Source of the DNA: Anoplolepis gracilipes
Lineage: Eukaryota; Arthropoda; Insecta; Hymenoptera; Formicidae
Assembly: GCF_047496725.1 (NCBI RefSeq)
Contig: NW_027328671.1
Location: forward strand, 62,001 to 126,000
Reading direction: 5' to 3'
Length of the DNA stretch: 64,000 nucleotides
A program made the position numbers and the translations under genes. The notes below the pieces were generated by a model. That model made no database searches and had not been told where the DNA came from. It worked only from the letters and a program-made list of their open reading frames with translations. Positions 24,643 to 39,921 of this stretch are shown here, piece after piece (the first letter of the stretch is position 1; each line of letters begins with the position of its first letter).

Positions 24643-24933
24643 AAGTTATAAGACTTAAAAGTTTCAGCATTTTGACATAAAATACAAAATATCTTTTAAA
24701 ATATTTGTTTTTCGATAATCTTACTCTAATACTTTTATGCATAGAATAATGCAATTTGCAACATGCAACTACATACTTTTTTTTAAAGATAACGATGCAG
24801 TTTCTTTACACCAATTGATTTGTCTCATTATTCTATGCATAAAAGTATTAGGGTAAGATTATCGAAAAACAAATATTTTAAAAGATATTTTGTATTTTAT
24901 GTCAAAATGCTGAAACTTTTAAGTCTTATAACT
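24643..24933. repeat. Foldback inverted repeat (copy 2)
   Basis: Arms of about 109 bases as at 5546-5836, in the same position between the pogo-like MITE and the hAT end. Confidence 0.8.
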
Positions 24934-25017
24934 CGAAAAGTTATTAGTGAAAAAATACTTTATCATAGTGTTTTGGAAAGTTCTCGAGGTAAGCTACAAG
25001 AATATGCAAAAATATAT

Positions 25018-25200
25018 AGGGTGTCCCTTTAAAAAATTCAAGGCGACCTTTATATGACCTTCAAACGATTATTCAAGGTCAAACTAATAGTACCATCTTA
25101 TGGCCCCCTCGAAACCATATAACTTTTGTCTCAAACATTTTTTCATGCGATACGTATTTCTTCAAATATTTAAATGTCTTAAGATAAAAAACTTACACTG
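25018..25200. mobile_element. Small MITE-like element (copy 2)
   Basis: Starts TATAGGGTGTCCCTTT and ends near ACTTACACTGTATA. It is the equivalent of 5921-6103 and retains the better TGTCCC start. Confidence 0.5.
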
Positions 25201-25239
25201 TATAACACTATATATATCATATTTCTATAAAATATAACA

Positions 25240-25623
25240 CATTACCATCATCCGCGCCAATGGAGCGTCTTTTTAGTTGCGGGCAACAGATATTTGTACC
25301 TCAAAGAAATCGTTTATCTGATAATATGTTGGAAAAATTAATGTTTTTAAAAAATAAAAATTTGTAATTTAACTCTAAACCTTTAATGTATTAAGCTGAA
25401 ATGTATGCTTATATTTTTTATAGTTTTCTGAAGTATATTATTTTTATATAAATTGTAATTTTGAATATTATCTTAAAAGTATCTAAATAAAACATTCAAC
25501 TAATTTATTTTTTATTTAGATATATTTAAATTAAGATTATCTTTATTTTATCTCAGATATAGACGCATTATATTTTATCATATCTATATGTAGATTATTT
25601 CAAATTATCTAAGCGCAACACTG
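25240..25623 (+). pseudogene. hAT transposase C-terminal remnant (copy 2)
   Basis: Encodes the same MERLFSCGQQIFVPQRNRLS hAT C-terminal segment, stop at 25365-25367, terminus CAACACTG at 25623 followed by gtagtatg. Truncated as in copy 1. Confidence 0.8.
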
Positions 25624-25633
25624 GTAGTATGTA

Positions 25634-25812
25634 ATATAGAATAGGAGTGTTCTTTGAGAAAAGTGATTTTTTAAATTTTTATGTGATCTTGAAACGGCTT
25701 CCAGGGTGAATGACGTTCCTCTTAAAATTGCAAAACTTTTATAGGAGACATTTTTTTTTAAATGCTTTGTTTTTGAGATATAATTTTGTAACATTTTGAA
25801 CGACTCACACAG
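25634..25812. mobile_element. 3' end fragment of the TA-flanked intron element (copy 2)
   Basis: Equivalent of 6539-6728, with a deletion near 25675 and a mutated end (ACTCACACAGTATA). Confidence 0.5.
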
Positions 25813-25975
25813 TATAGTTTAATCTAGCCATACCGTTTTGGTACACACATACACGCACACACACACACATGCACATGTACAAGATATAATTATCAGATAT
25901 ACTTTTAATAAACAGATTTTTTGACCAATTTAAAAATAATTTTTTTTTCGAAAATGTCAAAAGAGGTCATCATTA

Positions 25976-26559
25976 TTCTAAAATAAATTAATTTTGTAAA
26001 ACATTTAATCGAGAATACATTTATTTCAGAATGTATATAACAAATAAATAAACTATTTGTATAGTAAAAATAATAAACTAGATAAGAGAGATATTGATAT
26101 TATAAAAATTATAAGAAATATTTTGATATTATAAGAATAGAATTGATTATAGGATTATAGGAACCTTTAAACAAAAGTAATAATATTACATAATTTATTA
26201 TAAATCGGAAAATGCACACGTGGATACATATAAGAAGAAAGTTAACTAATAATATTAAAAATATAAATAAATAGTATAAATTCTACAATAATTTTCAAGT
26301 TCGTATAATAACTATTAACTAATTAATTAAATATAAATTATGTGACAATATATGTATATTCAAAATCATATTAATAAAATATATTATATATAATATCATT
26401 GAACAGTTGTCATTGCTACATATTTATTATTTTATTTATTTTATACACATATATACACATAGACAATAATTAAAAGTAATTCTTATAATAATATATTAAG
26501 AATAATATTAACAAAATATTATGCTTAATAATATTAAACTGTAATTATATTTACATGTG

Positions 26560-26601
<42 letters not shown>

Positions 26602-26773
26602 TATAAATATATATATGTATGTGCATATATATGAATATGTATATTATATATTTAAGTATAAATATTGTTTATATATGATAATTTCTTAGTATAAAAACAA
26701 TATTATATATACATATATTTTGTTGTAATTATGATTATTCAGGATTAATTTCTTTTGAAAACTTCTTAATATT
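25976..26773. other. 3' flank of aminopeptidase copy B
   Basis: AT-rich, no gene. TA microsatellite at about 26567-26610. Repeated as described for 6892-7699. Confidence 0.45.
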
Positions 26774-28282
26774 TTAAGGAAAGAAAGAATATATCTTAAA
26801 ATATTTCTTTATTTCTCCGATTTCAGATAAACGTCTTTGTAGTTTTTTGTAAGCACCCGACATCCATTCTTCCATAATATTTTTATACTTGTAAAAACTA
26901 GCTTCAATATTTGCCTAAGTCAGATTATTTTGAATTAATGTAATAATTTTGTGCCATCTTAAAAGACTCACATAATTAAAGAACAAAATACTTGTGACAT
27001 ATATTACAGATATAAATATTAATAGAAAACTTAATATAAATGTAATTTTGAATAAAGTTTACCTTTTCAGGGCAAGTTCCATTTTTCTTGTATATACGCA
27101 TAAAATTAGTTTTGTACGCTTCAATCTCAATGATATTTCCCATAATATTTCTCAAGTTCAAGATCTATGTAAAATAACTTCATCAATATTTATTGTCAAT
27201 AAATAGTAATTTTATTTAACAAAATTTTTTAAATTTAATAAGAATGTGTAACGGAATAGTATTTCGGCAATTAGCTTAATAAAAGCATAATTTGAAAAAC
27301 CCTTCTTAATTTTTGACAAAAAATTATTTCCTAAAACTTTGCCAAAAATTTCTCTTATTTAAAATTATATGTATGCCTATATATCATATATGCATATATT
27401 TTATTTTAAATATATTGAAAATAATAAATAATAGTAATTATGCACAATATAGGGTGACTTCAAAGATTTAAATGACCTGGACATATGTTATGACCTCACG
27501 GATTTGAATGATCTTAACGTAAAGTGTTATGACTTTAAGTAATCGATAGCTTTTAGGCGTCACTTATTGTTTATTAAAAAGTTATAAAAAAAAGATTTTC
27601 ACAAATTACAATAATTTTCAGATTTTAGGGTACAGTTTTAATATGTAAAAATGTATATTAAGCTCGATAATCTAAACTTTTTCAGGTATAAGACCAACAT
27701 TTTCCCACTCCTTGTACATTTGAGAAGTAAATATATGATGTATGTTATACAAAAATATATGCAACATAACTCAATCTGTACATAACTGTTATACTTATAT
27801 ACGTTAATAATTTTGATCTCGCGTTGCGTAAACAGTTCAAAACCCATGTAGAATCGTGCAGTAATAAATCTCGTTTTGCACTGAAAAGAGAGGTGACGTA
27901 ACAGAATTCGCTTCGCTAAAGATTTTGGAAATCCAGAAAGTAAAAAGTGTGATAAAATTAAGTATGGTTTATTTATTCATGTGTAGGTAATTAGTAAATA
28001 CTAATATATACTAAAAGCACATTTTATAAAATGTACATAGTGTCGAAAATTATATGAAATTTGTTAAATTTACTTGTTCTTTTTTTGTTGCTTATAACTT
28101 TTTAATAAACAACGAGCGACGAATAAAACCTTTTGAATGTTATTCAGGGTCAAGGCCCATACACAATATGTAAAGGTTATTCAAATCTTTGAATATGCTC
28201 TTAATAGGCTTTTAATATGCATAATTATCATTATTTATCATTTTCAATATATTTATAATAAAATATTATATATATGTATACA

Positions 28283-28321
<39 letters not shown>

Positions 28322-28325
28322 TATG

Positions 28326-28393
<68 letters not shown>

Positions 28394-30585
28394 GATATAT
28401 AGATATATAGATAATAATTCTAAATAAAAGCAATAAATTTTAGAAGTCGAAAATGCGTCGAAATTAAAAGGGGTTTTTATACATATAAGCATATACTCCT
28501 CTCTGAGCAGTTACATTCCTCTAAACAGAAAAGTAAAAATTAGGTTCTTATTTTTTTCCTCAAATTTTAGACAAGTTAAAAGAAATGAAATTTAATGGAC
28601 ATTTCTTACTAAAAGAAATACTTATATTTTTTAAATTTTCTTGTAATGTTATAAAAGAATAAACTTATGTTTTTTCTTATTAAGCAATCCTTATTCAATT
28701 TTTTATTAGGACTTTTTAACAGCCTACAATGTCATCATTTAAAAATATACGTTAGAAAACTTGATTTCTTTAGAAACTTTTTATTTGTTTTATTATTTTT
28801 GTAAAATCAATAATTTAAGTACAAATTTTGCATGTAAATAAATAAATACAATATTATGCACAATTTTATTCTTTAATTTAATGATGCGAAAAAATTTTAA
28901 AAATATAATTAAAAATATCCTTGTTGCCAGTTGAAACTTACCATCAAATTTCATTTTTTTAATTTGTCCAAAATTTAGGAAAAATAAGTAAAAACTTAAT
29001 CTTTACCTCTCCTTTTAGAATAGTGTAACTCTCAAGAGAGTGATATAGGAATATATGGTTATATGAAAGATCATTATTATTTTTCAACAAAAAATTATCT
29101 TTGGTAGTATATATGTTACAGACACTTTGTAAATCTTTAAATGCTAACTTATAAAGATTCGGCGTTTTATAAAAAGGCTGAGTTTTTTTTATAAAGAAAG
29201 TTGATTTTACAAAAGCCTGCAATATATATATATATATGTATATATATGTATATACATTAGATATAAATAAGCTTAATAATGAAAAAGATAATCAGGTTTA
29301 TAACATTTACCACAATTAATTGTTCTTCAGAATACATATGATTAATAATGGCAATAATAATGGCAAGTCCATTGATACTTCTATAAAAAACAAAACAACA
29401 CATATAGTTATTATGCGTAATCAATTTTCGTAATTGTAAAAAGTATTAGTTCAAGAAAAAATTTCTAGTTATTACCTTGGCCTTAATTTACCAAAATTGT
29501 TTAATATTTTCAAAAATACATTATTGTGCTTTACATGTTTTGCAATAATAAAAAAAAAACTAATCATATTTCTCTTGATTTGTATTTCATTATATGTTTC
29601 GTTATGTTTGAACATTATTGATTCTAAATATTCTTCTATAATTTCATTTGAAGCACAAGCTAAAAATTCTAAAAGTCTATCATTATTATTATATTTTTCC
29701 GTTGAATTGTCCTTCACCATACGCCAAATATGACTCTCTGCTGACATCAAACCTTTACAGTATAACCACTCTTGCCACCACGGTAAAACTCTACAACATC
29801 CAAAAATAAAAGTTTGATATAAACATATTTAGCGCTATATTGTATCTTGATTCAATAATTGAATGTACGAATAATGGTAAAAAACTGTAAATACTTAGAA
29901 AAATTACTTATTTTTATCCGACATATATACAATATGCAAAATCAATTTGTCATAAGCTTTTATGAGGCAATTTGGGTCATCGAGAATACACAACCATTTA
30001 ATAGCTTCTTGCCTTAAACATTTAGTAAGATCACTTTCCTTAGGCTCTTCTTCGTATTTTATTTTCTCAAGTAGATTGGTCAATATATTTTTTATTTTAT
30101 CCTAAAAGTTATCCAAGTCAAATAATTATATCGGTTTATAGTAAGCGTGTAGCGTTGGACATTCAATTTCTGAACAAGTAGATTGAAAGAGAAGCAGGCA
30201 GATTGAACAGCCACTGCAAAGTCCTAACATTACATCCCTTGATGTCTCTTCATGTGAAAATAAGTTAAAAAGTTTGAATGTCTAGTTTTGTATGGACACG
30301 ATTTGAGTGGAACTCTATTTTGTTGGAGAAGAAATGAATCTCGTTTTATCCTCAACATTATCCAACATATTCTACCATCCAATATTATCCCACATTATGT
30401 TAACGTAAAATATTTGTGTTTATACGTATAAAAACTTTTGAAGTTACTAAAAAACGCTCGACCAAACAGAATAAATGTATCTCATTTACTGAATCAATAT
30501 GAATCAATATTTCATTCAGTAAGTTAATTTTTACAATTCCAGTGGTTTTTCATAAACATTCTGGATACATATATTAGTATGTGTG

Positions 30586-30639
<54 letters not shown>

Positions 30640-33600
30640 GCTTATTATTCTCACTTCTCAAACGTTCACTTTAATTTATTAACAACATCTGATACTCTTA
30701 CAAAATTACCGATCTTTTTTTATTACTATACGTACATATTATTTTAAATTGAAATTTTAATAGAAAATTACTTTAACATATGAGAAAAATATATATTCAA
30801 AAATCTAATGTATGTTTAACAATTATAATATAAAACTGAAATAAAAACTTTTCTTAAATAAAAGAGATTTTAATTTATCTTAAATAAGAGTAAAAAAAAA
30901 ACATACTTGAACCTTTTTAGCTACATATATTTTATTTTCTTGGAAAATATGACATAAAATAATTTAAAAACTCTTTAACTTATTAATTCTATTATTTACC
31001 TTGATATTTTGAACTTCTTTATCTGGAAATGGAAATATGCTCGACATGTGTTCAAAAGCTTTTATCATAGGATACCATGCTATATAATTTGTCTCTTGTC
31101 CAAGATAGCTCGTCAAGTTCCAGAATAGGAAAGAATTGAGTTGGCCATTTATCATAAAATAAAATGCATCGTCGATGATTTTAGCACGATTAAGAACATG
31201 TATTTTTGTATATTCTATAGAGTTCAAATATTCTGCAATTTTTTGCCAGTTTTCAGGATCGTAATTAACGCGATAGTATCCTGTAGTAAATAATTTTTAT
31301 ATTATTAAATTGTCACTTAATTGATTTATTATATTTATTAAAAAATATTTTTAATTATCTGCATTTTAAATATTTGAGTAATTATCCAAGTATTAAAAGA
31401 AGAAAGACAATTTATAATAATTAAGAAAAACATAATTTTAGAGTTATATTTGTAGTAATATTGCGTAGAATGAAACTATATAAGAAATTATAAATCCATT
31501 TATATTTATTTTAGCTTAAATAATAACACATGCAAAATTGAATTTATTTCACGTTAATCGATAGTAAAATGCAGAGAATACGTCATACAATATTTTTTAA
31601 AATATTATATAATGTTACTATGTATTTATTTATATATTGCGTAATGTTATTAAAAAAGAATATAGTTAACATTATATAATGATTTAATATTTTAATTATG
31701 TAGAAATATAATAAATTTGTTAATCAATATTCACCAGTTTGTCGTAAATTTAATATTACCCAACCATTATCTTTCACAGAAACTTGGCAATTTGGCTGGG
31801 ACGACGACAAAAGTATTAATCTTTTGTCGTAAAGCGGAATTCTAAGCTTGCTAAAATTTGGATTATTCTGAGAGGTATAAGTTACAGGTACCCACAAAGC
31901 GTATTTTTTAAGTATTTCATAATTTTCTATTATTATATTATATATATTTGCTTTATTTGAAATATCTCGCGTTATTTTTAACACAGGATAATTTATAGAT
32001 TTCATCCAATCATTTACTATTGTTGAAGGAAGCATTAGTTCTTTCTCAGGATATAATTTGCTTAAAATATCTTGCATAGTGAGCCATAAATTTTGGAGAA
32101 GATTCTTCGACTTAAACTCACTATATTGGTTAAAAATTGGCATTATTGACACAGTAAAATCGGTACTGATAATAAATTACGTATAAAAAAAATATCAAAG
32201 TGTTATTTAATTTATACACTTTATACAGCTTACATAATTGCAGTATTTAGTATTTTATATGCTAGGTTCTATAATGTATAAGTAAATAATATATTAAAAT
32301 GCTGTATACAATATATTTCATAATATACTCACATATTTAAATGTTCATTAATCTTCCGGTGAAACATGTTATCGGTAATTACATTCTGCAGCATACGTAA
32401 TATTAAAGGTGCTACAATTCAAATAATAAAATGTGATTAATATATAAGTTTTCTTAGAAGTCTTTTAACTACATTTTTTATAATTTTTTAAATTTTAATT
32501 TACTAATATGTACATATGTAAATATATATATATATATATACTTATATTCAAATATATTTACTGACTTGATTCATTCAAATACATTTATTGATGTTTTTAC
32601 CTTTAACGTAACCGTAAAAAGAAGAAAATGCATTATTTTCGGAAAAATTGGCTTCCTTTATAAAAGACTGATTGTCAGTCTCCAAACGAAGTGATTCATA
32701 ATAAACCTGAACTACAAATAAATCCAACATTTCGGAATTTTCGTAATCCTAAAGCAGAAAGATTTAATATGAGCGAATGAATATTTTGTCGAATGAAATA
32801 TACACATTTAATGCTTTTATTCAATATAAATTTGTATTTTATCAATATGACCAAATATAGTAAAATTTTTTTATAATAATGTGTAAGTTCATTTAAAACT
32901 ATTTGAAATAGTCATGTCATTTAAAACCATTTGAAATAATTGAAAATTATGGTATTATTTTTTTCCGCATTGAAAATTTTATAATTTTAGAATATCGAGA
33001 ACCAATATACAATTTAGTCTTTCCAGATACGACAAAGATTTGTAAATAGCTTTAGCAAAACCATAAGAAATATAAAAATATATAATAAATACTTTATACA
33101 TAATTGATACATTAAGAATATTACTAAAACAATATAAAAAAATTACCATGAGAGTATTGATAGCATAAAGTCCATACATAGTAGTAAGACCATCGATTAA
33201 CCATAACTCAGATGACCAAAATGGATTTATTATATCAGCAAACCATTGATATGCCACTTTGCGCCCTATCAACCGCGCTACTTTTATTTTATGCGCAACA
33301 GAATCCAGATTTTTATCGTAAATAATATCTGTTTCACTAAAAAATATGAAAATTAAATTTGCAAGAGCTTAGTAATTACATAAACTTGGCCAAATAATAA
33401 TTTTGACATATTTTCTGATTTAAAATTAAGAATATCTTCTAACGGATAATATAATCGATATGGTATAATTGTATATTGTTTTTTATATTGTTTTATACCG
33501 ATTATATAAAAATTGTGACATAAATTATTGTCATATACGTGATATACATATGTATATATGATGTATTGAAGTCAATCTATAATTATATATATACAGATTA

Positions 33601-35686
33601 TATACAAATTCTAACATAAATTATTGTCATATACGTGATATATATATGTATATATGATTGAAATCAACCTATAATTAGTTATAAAAATATATATATAATA
33701 ATGTACATGTATAAAAATTCTACATTAAAACAATTATATTTTAACGTATGTATTACTAATTTCTAATTTTATATTTTTAATTTAATTATTTCTAATTTTG
33801 CTTCATATATAAATTGTATTTGAATAAATTGATATTTTTAAAAATTTTTGAATTACCTATTTAACAGAAGGCCCCACATCTCATTGTCATATAGCAAACA
33901 ATGGATTACTATAAATTGTACTTTTGGTACTTTCAATTTTTTCCATTCACCTTCAAATATTATTATTGCTTCGGTTGCTATCGTTTCAGCAAATTCAATA
34001 TGATCTGATTCGGGTCTACGCCATGTAATGATTCTAGATCCTATGGTCTCAAATTTAGAGATATCTGCTGACGAGATTACAACCGTCACGATATAAGTGG
34101 ACATTGGAGGAGTAGTATTAAAGCATGTCCACTTCATATATGTTTCGGTTTCATGCATTTCATGTTTGCATGTTTCCTTTTTTTGTGGCAGCATATTTGA
34201 AAAAACTTTGTATTTATGATGATGCTTTATGGCAATGTTGAAAGTGGCCTGGATTGTCGGCTTGTCCCAGCATGGAAACAATCGTCGGGCTCCAATCGCC
34301 TGAAAATGTATTACGTCCGGCCTACGACATTTTAATAATATTTTAATAATATTGTTATAAATTACAATGATTTTTAATAATCAAAAGCATTATATATACA
34401 GAGTGTCTGTCCGTAAATGTCCAAACAAATGTCGTAATTGATTCAAGTTAGAAGAAAGTTGAATAAGAAAAATTTACATGAATTTGAGTCCGTTACATAG
34501 TGCATATAAATAAATTTTTGTTTACTCGTGACTTTTTCCAGTTTTAAAAGACATTTTCATTTTTTTTAATTATCTTAAATTTTTTTATATATGTCGATTA
34601 TTTACAATATTCTGCGTGAAATTTTATAAAACTATGATGGCTAAAAATTTAATTGTTTAAGTTTACGAAGTAAACATTTATACTTTAATTATACTATACA
34701 ATTCAAGCATAAAATATTGATTTTTTGATTATCTAGTTTCAATATTTATATGCATAAATAATAAAACGAATCAATTCGTATACAAAGACGCACAGTTGTC
34801 TTAAAAAAATATATATAAATTTGCACTTACATATTTTTTTTAAACACAACTGCGTTTTTTTACACCAATTGATTCATCTCATTATTCTGCACATAAAAGT
34901 ATTAAGGTAAAATTATCGAAAACTGAATGTTTTAAAGTATTTCGTATTTCATATAAAAGAACTATATCTTTTGAACCTTATAACTCGAAAAGTACTTAAT
35001 AAAAACACTATTATAGTATTTTAAAAAGCTCTTGAGATGAGCTATAAGAATATAGAATAGGTGTGTTCTTTGAGAAAGGTGATTTTTTTAAAATTAAAAG
35101 TGATTTTTATGTGATCTTGAAACGGCTTCCAGGGTGAATGACGTTCCTTTTAAAATTGCAAAACTTTTATATGAGACATTTTTTTTAAAATGCTTTGTTT
35201 TGAGATATAATTTTGTAACATTTTGAACGACTCACACTGTATAGTTTAATCTAGCCATAGCGTTTTGGTACACACATACACGCACACGCACACACATGCA
35301 CATGTACAAGATATAATTATCAGATATACTTTTAATAAACGGATTCTTTGACCAATTTAAAAATAATTTTTTTTTCGAAAATGTCAAAGGAGGTCATCAT
35401 TATTTTAAAACTTTTAATTTTTGTTATTATATCTGTTTACTTAATTGTAAACTTTAAATTAAAATTTTTTAAAAGTTAACTGTAAATTTAACTGAAAAAT
35501 GTTATTATATATGTTAATCTCTTAACGCCAAAAAGTTTAATTTGCAAAAAACCTTTTTTGTTCAATCTCATAACTTGAAAATTATTAAATTGATGACTTA
35601 ATATTTTTGTTAAGGCGAAATTATCTTTAAATTGATTAAAGAAATCATCGCTTTCACATAAAATTTGGTTACGATACACTCAATTT

Positions 35687-35739
<53 letters not shown>

Positions 35740-36655
35740 CACAGGCGCGTAAAAAAGTACAGAAATATTTTATTTTTTATTTCATGCACATATATAATAA
35801 AATGACATAAAGTATAAATTATTGCATACCCATCTAAACTATTCACCTTTCCATGAAAATACATTTTTTAAATTTATTCATCATGTAATTAATAATAAAT
35901 AGAATTGATTAACAATTCAAAAATAGTATAAAACGTTAAATGATATAAAGTAAAACAAAGATAGTGATATAAAGTATTATAAGATTAAATATTATAAAAA
36001 GAGATAATAAAGGATACGAGAACAACAATGACAAAAATTTATATATTTATTGTACTCTTAATATTACTCACATTTCGAATGATTCTCCCCTTGCAACTAT
36101 AGTCTTCAAAGAAGTAATAATGTTTTCCGTGTTATTAATTGCAGTGACAAATTTTGTAATTAATCTGTAACGTCCACTTAAAATTTCATTGAAATATAAA
36201 ATGCAAATTTGCTTTTCATTTTTATACTTAATATATTGCGCACGTAAATATTTAACATTGGTATCTACAGTCTTATTTTGTAAGTCTGCAGTATACATGG
36301 ATGAATCATTTGTCAACGCTCCAGATAAAAGAATCATTAATGCCGTTGAATTTAAATATATATATGTAATTGGACGAGAAATATCGATAATGGCACTTAA
36401 TTCGCCGTAAAAAACAATGTTGCCTTTTTTTTTATACGCTTCTATATATAATTTGTAATCGTGATATTTATATATTTCATGTTCCTTGTCTTCATTGAAA
36501 TATGGTATTAACTTGACGTCGTAACGCACTGGCCTTATATCGCCAAAGTAATCACTAAATGTAATTGATGAGTTTCCCGTATTTTCATTAATTGAAAAAG
36601 TTATTATAGTGATAAATATAAGACCGCTATAAAATGACAGTCTTAGAAATGCCAT
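26774..36655 (-). CDS. M1 aminopeptidase-like pseudoenzyme, copy B (full reading frame)
   Basis: Exons: 36072-36655, 33857-34321, 33147-33336, 32601-32748, 32333-32411, 31735-32120, 31000-31280, 29908-30101, 29476-29790, 29311-29380, 29007-29216, 27063-27164, 26774-26914. Phases match at every junction and the joined frame is open for about 1054 codons, a normal M1 length. Order of parts: signal-like hydrophobic N terminus, M1 N-terminal beta domain (PVRYDVKLIPYF), pseudo-catalytic domain (exons 2-5), then the helical C-terminal domain (LPWWQEWLYCKGL, NHMYSEEQL) ending NIEASFYKYKNIMEEW. The zinc site is dead: HExxH reads RKVAY (even the second His is lost) and WLxEG reads WLIDG. Exon 11 has A8 and reads through, unlike A and C. 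The hydrophobic N terminus suggests secretion or membrane attachment. Role unknown; binding, scaffold or receptor functions are inference only. Confidence 0.87.
27170..29006. other. Large intron 11 of aminopeptidase copy B
   Basis: Counterpart of 8190-9910, with TA microsatellite at about 28287-28387. No gene. Confidence 0.5.
34399..35239. mobile_element. TA-flanked 841-bp element in intron 1 of copy B
   Basis: Begins CAGAGTGTCTGTCCGTAAAT after TA (34397-34398) and ends CGACTCACACTG before TA (35240-35241). It includes a block related to one arm of the 5546-5836 foldback (TTATTCTGCACATAAAAGTA) and the GAATAGG..ACACTG tail found alone at 6539-6728. No transposase. Confidence 0.65.
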
Positions 36656-36686
36656 GTCAATTTTTAGGTATCTGTAACAACTGTCC

Positions 36687-37681
36687 CTGTTGAAAGAAAG
36701 ACAAATATAAAATAAAATTTAAATAATAATAAATAATAAACTTTACTGTAAATAAATTTATAAAGTATTTTTTAATATGAGTTTTCTTAAATAATTAGAA
36801 ATTTCATTCGTGATGAATAATAGACAGATCTATGTTTATGAACATGCTATTTTCAAAATTTGTTGTTTCGTAAATGATCATATTTTCAAAAAACTAGCAA
36901 CAAATAATCAACGGAAAATTTAAATTTTTTTCGACTTTTTTCGTATGTCTTTTCAGCATTTGTACATACAACATATATAAGCGCGCGCGTGTGTGTATGT
37001 GTGTGTATGTGTGCATGCGCACCAGCAAAAACAATTTGAATGTTTTTATATGTATTATATATAATACACTTTTTTTTAGTAACGAGAAAAATTTATCGTT
37101 TGTTCATTATTTGTTTAAAAATATATATTGAATCAGTAATCGATTTTAAAGTAAGCTTGCAAATTATTATTGATATTATGAAAAGGTATAGAATAAACAT
37201 GTACACGGTATTATATGAACATGGAAATTTTTAATATCATAATTGTATTACCTATTTACAAATATATGGATTAAATATTTAAAAAGTTATATATATGAAA
37301 TATATAAAAATTTTTCCTTTTTTTAATCTTTAAATTTCCAATTCAAATTTTACATTTTAAATAGAAATTTCATTTTCAAATTTCATAACACTACTTTAAT
37401 AAATAAAATTAGTGTTTTTGTCAAATATACAATATACAATATATGTATATAAAATTGAAAAAAAAAAATATATATATATAGGTTTTTTGAAAAAAGAGAG
37501 AGAGAGAGAAATAAAAGAAATTAATAAAATGTGTTCAACAATTCAACAATTTTGAAAATAATTTTTAAAGGAAATAAAATCTTAGTTTATGTGTTTATAT
37601 TTTAGTACTATTTAGATTGCGTTTTATATGCCTTTTACGTACTTTAAAGAGAAAGCTATATAATATTGTTTTTAGAGACTT
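36687..37681. other. 5'UTR intron of aminopeptidase copy B
   Basis: Between the conserved acceptor next to the start codon and the 5'UTR donor. It contains a GTGTGT/GCGC stretch at about 36980-37020. No gene. Confidence 0.45.
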
Positions 37682-37683
37682 AC

Positions 37684-37760
37684 CTTGTATACTAAAAATG
37701 CGATGTTAATTCTAATACAATTCCTTTTCTTCTCAGAACTAGTTAAAGTTGATACTTTAT
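37684..37760 (-). promoter_or_regulatory. Probable 5'UTR exon 1 and promoter of copy B
   Basis: Conserved block ending AGTATACAAG|GTAAGTCTC. It matches 54815-54893 closely and 18379-18450 less closely. The transcription start is inferred to lie around the GGTGATAAAGTATCAACTTT segment. Confidence 0.5.
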
Positions 37761-39920
37761 CACCGTGAACCGTTAATCTGTACTATCGTAATCTTAACGC
37801 TTCAAGAAGTAATCGAAAACTGGCAATGTCGATGTAATAAACATCATAATAAATACATATATAAATACAAATATATTTACAACTTATCAAAGGTCATCAA
37901 ATCCTACAAAATTTAAATTTAGAATTATATTTGTGATATTTTAAGATTCATTGATAATGTTAATTTTTGATATTTACTTATGTATTATATATTTTGTTAA
38001 TTTCATATACGATTTAATAAGCAATGTAGAAAAATAAGTATTTATATTTTCCTATGTCTATAAATAATAATCTTTACATGTTGAGAATTGAAGATTTTCC
38101 ATATCAACGTACTTTCATATATTTATTTTTTATGTAATACGTAAATAATATATTATAATTATTCTAATTAATATAATATGTTAAAGTCATTTTAATCACG
38201 TTAAAATGCTTTATGCTTATTTCTATAGTCTATATTAATTATAAAAGCTAAGTATTCATTAATCATACAAACATTTTTTTAACGACGAGAGAAAATAAAC
38301 GTTTATTGTTTCTTTCTACTCGTTTTGAATAGAACACATTGAATCAATATTCGAATTAATCTTGCAAATCATTGATTGTGTGCCATAACGAAAAAGTATA
38401 TAGAATAAATGTGTGTACGATATTAAAAATTGTAATTTTTAACATTGTAATTGTATTATTTAATTTTCTATTATTCATTTAAAAATATATAAATTGAATA
38501 TAAAAAATATTTAAAAAGTTTCCGTTCTTTAATCTTTAATTTCTTAATTTCAAAACATTTTATAACAATATGCAATATTATAATAAATGAAATTAACTTC
38601 TTGTCAGTTGCACACTGTATGTATGAAAATTTAGATAATTATATACCTAGGTTTATAAAAAAAAAAGAAATAAAAGAAATTATTAAAATGTCAACAATTT
38701 TGAAAATAATAATTTAAAAGGAATTAAGATAAAGATTAAAATTTATTAGAAATTAAGATACTCATCGTGTGAGTTCATACTTCAGTACTATTTAAATGTA
38801 TACGAAATTCACAAAATAAAATACACAAATAGCTCACAATCAATAATTCTTAAAATATGCATATAAATATAACTTTAAACTACAATTGAGTAGGATTTTA
38901 TGTATGTATGTATTTGTTATAATATCTGATATATGTTATTGAAATTATTTATTTCTGATTATCTATTGGAACGATAAGATTTTGATAGTACAGATATAAT
39001 AATAGGTATAACGATATTAACGGTTTGCAGTGTGTGGTAACCGCAATGTCAACTGCAACTAATTCTAGTAACAAAAGGAATTGTATTATAAATAACATAA
39101 TATTTTCATATACAAGATGAATCATTAGAAATAAAATATAATGTATCTTTTTTTTAAAAGATATATAAAAGATATATAGAGTAGAACTTAATAAACAATT
39201 TGAAATAAATCAATTTTTATGTCTTCCTATGTCTGTAATTATTAGTTTATAATCTTTTCACGTTAAAAATTTCCATATCAGAGTACTTTCACATATTTAT
39301 TTTTTACGTAGTCCGTAAATAATACTTTATTATTATTCTAATTAATATAATATATTAAAGTCATTTTAATCATGTTAAAACTCCTGTCGTTGTACGATAA
39401 CAGAGCTGACAAAGAGAACATTGGCGCGTTATAACGTAAATACACCACGTTATTATTAATTTATTGTCAAAATATTTTAAAAACTATACATACATGTACA
39501 TACGTGAAATATAAAATTATAATATTAAAATAAGTATTTTAAAACATAGATTAATTATCATTTGATGAACGTAATATGTTATGAGACTTTTTGTTACTTA
39601 AATTTTTGAATTGCTTGACTATTATTTATTTGTTTATTTTATTATTATTTATTATTTAATTGTTTTGCGTTCTCATTCTCACTTAAACTTAAATCATCGA
39701 ACAATACAACATCAAACAAAATATATTTTAGTCTAAATATTATTAAGGAAGTAATTGTGGCCTATAAGAAAATAATTATGGCAAGTAACAACAACTTAAG
39801 AATATTAAAATTATAACTCAAAAATATTAAAATTACGAAAGCTGTATATGTAATTGCAATATCCATATTATGATTGTTATATTAATAAACTAAAATTTTA
39901 TAATTTTGTGTTGAAAATTA
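37761..39920. repeat. Promoter-module repeat region upstream of copy B, with an internal inversion
   Basis: Corresponds to 18450-20650. The segment 38806-39185 is inverted relative to 19512-19925: the direct order resumes on either side (TTCAGTACTATTTAAATG before, TTTTTATGTCTTCCTATGTC after). No gene. Confidence 0.6.
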
Positions 39921-39921
39921 T

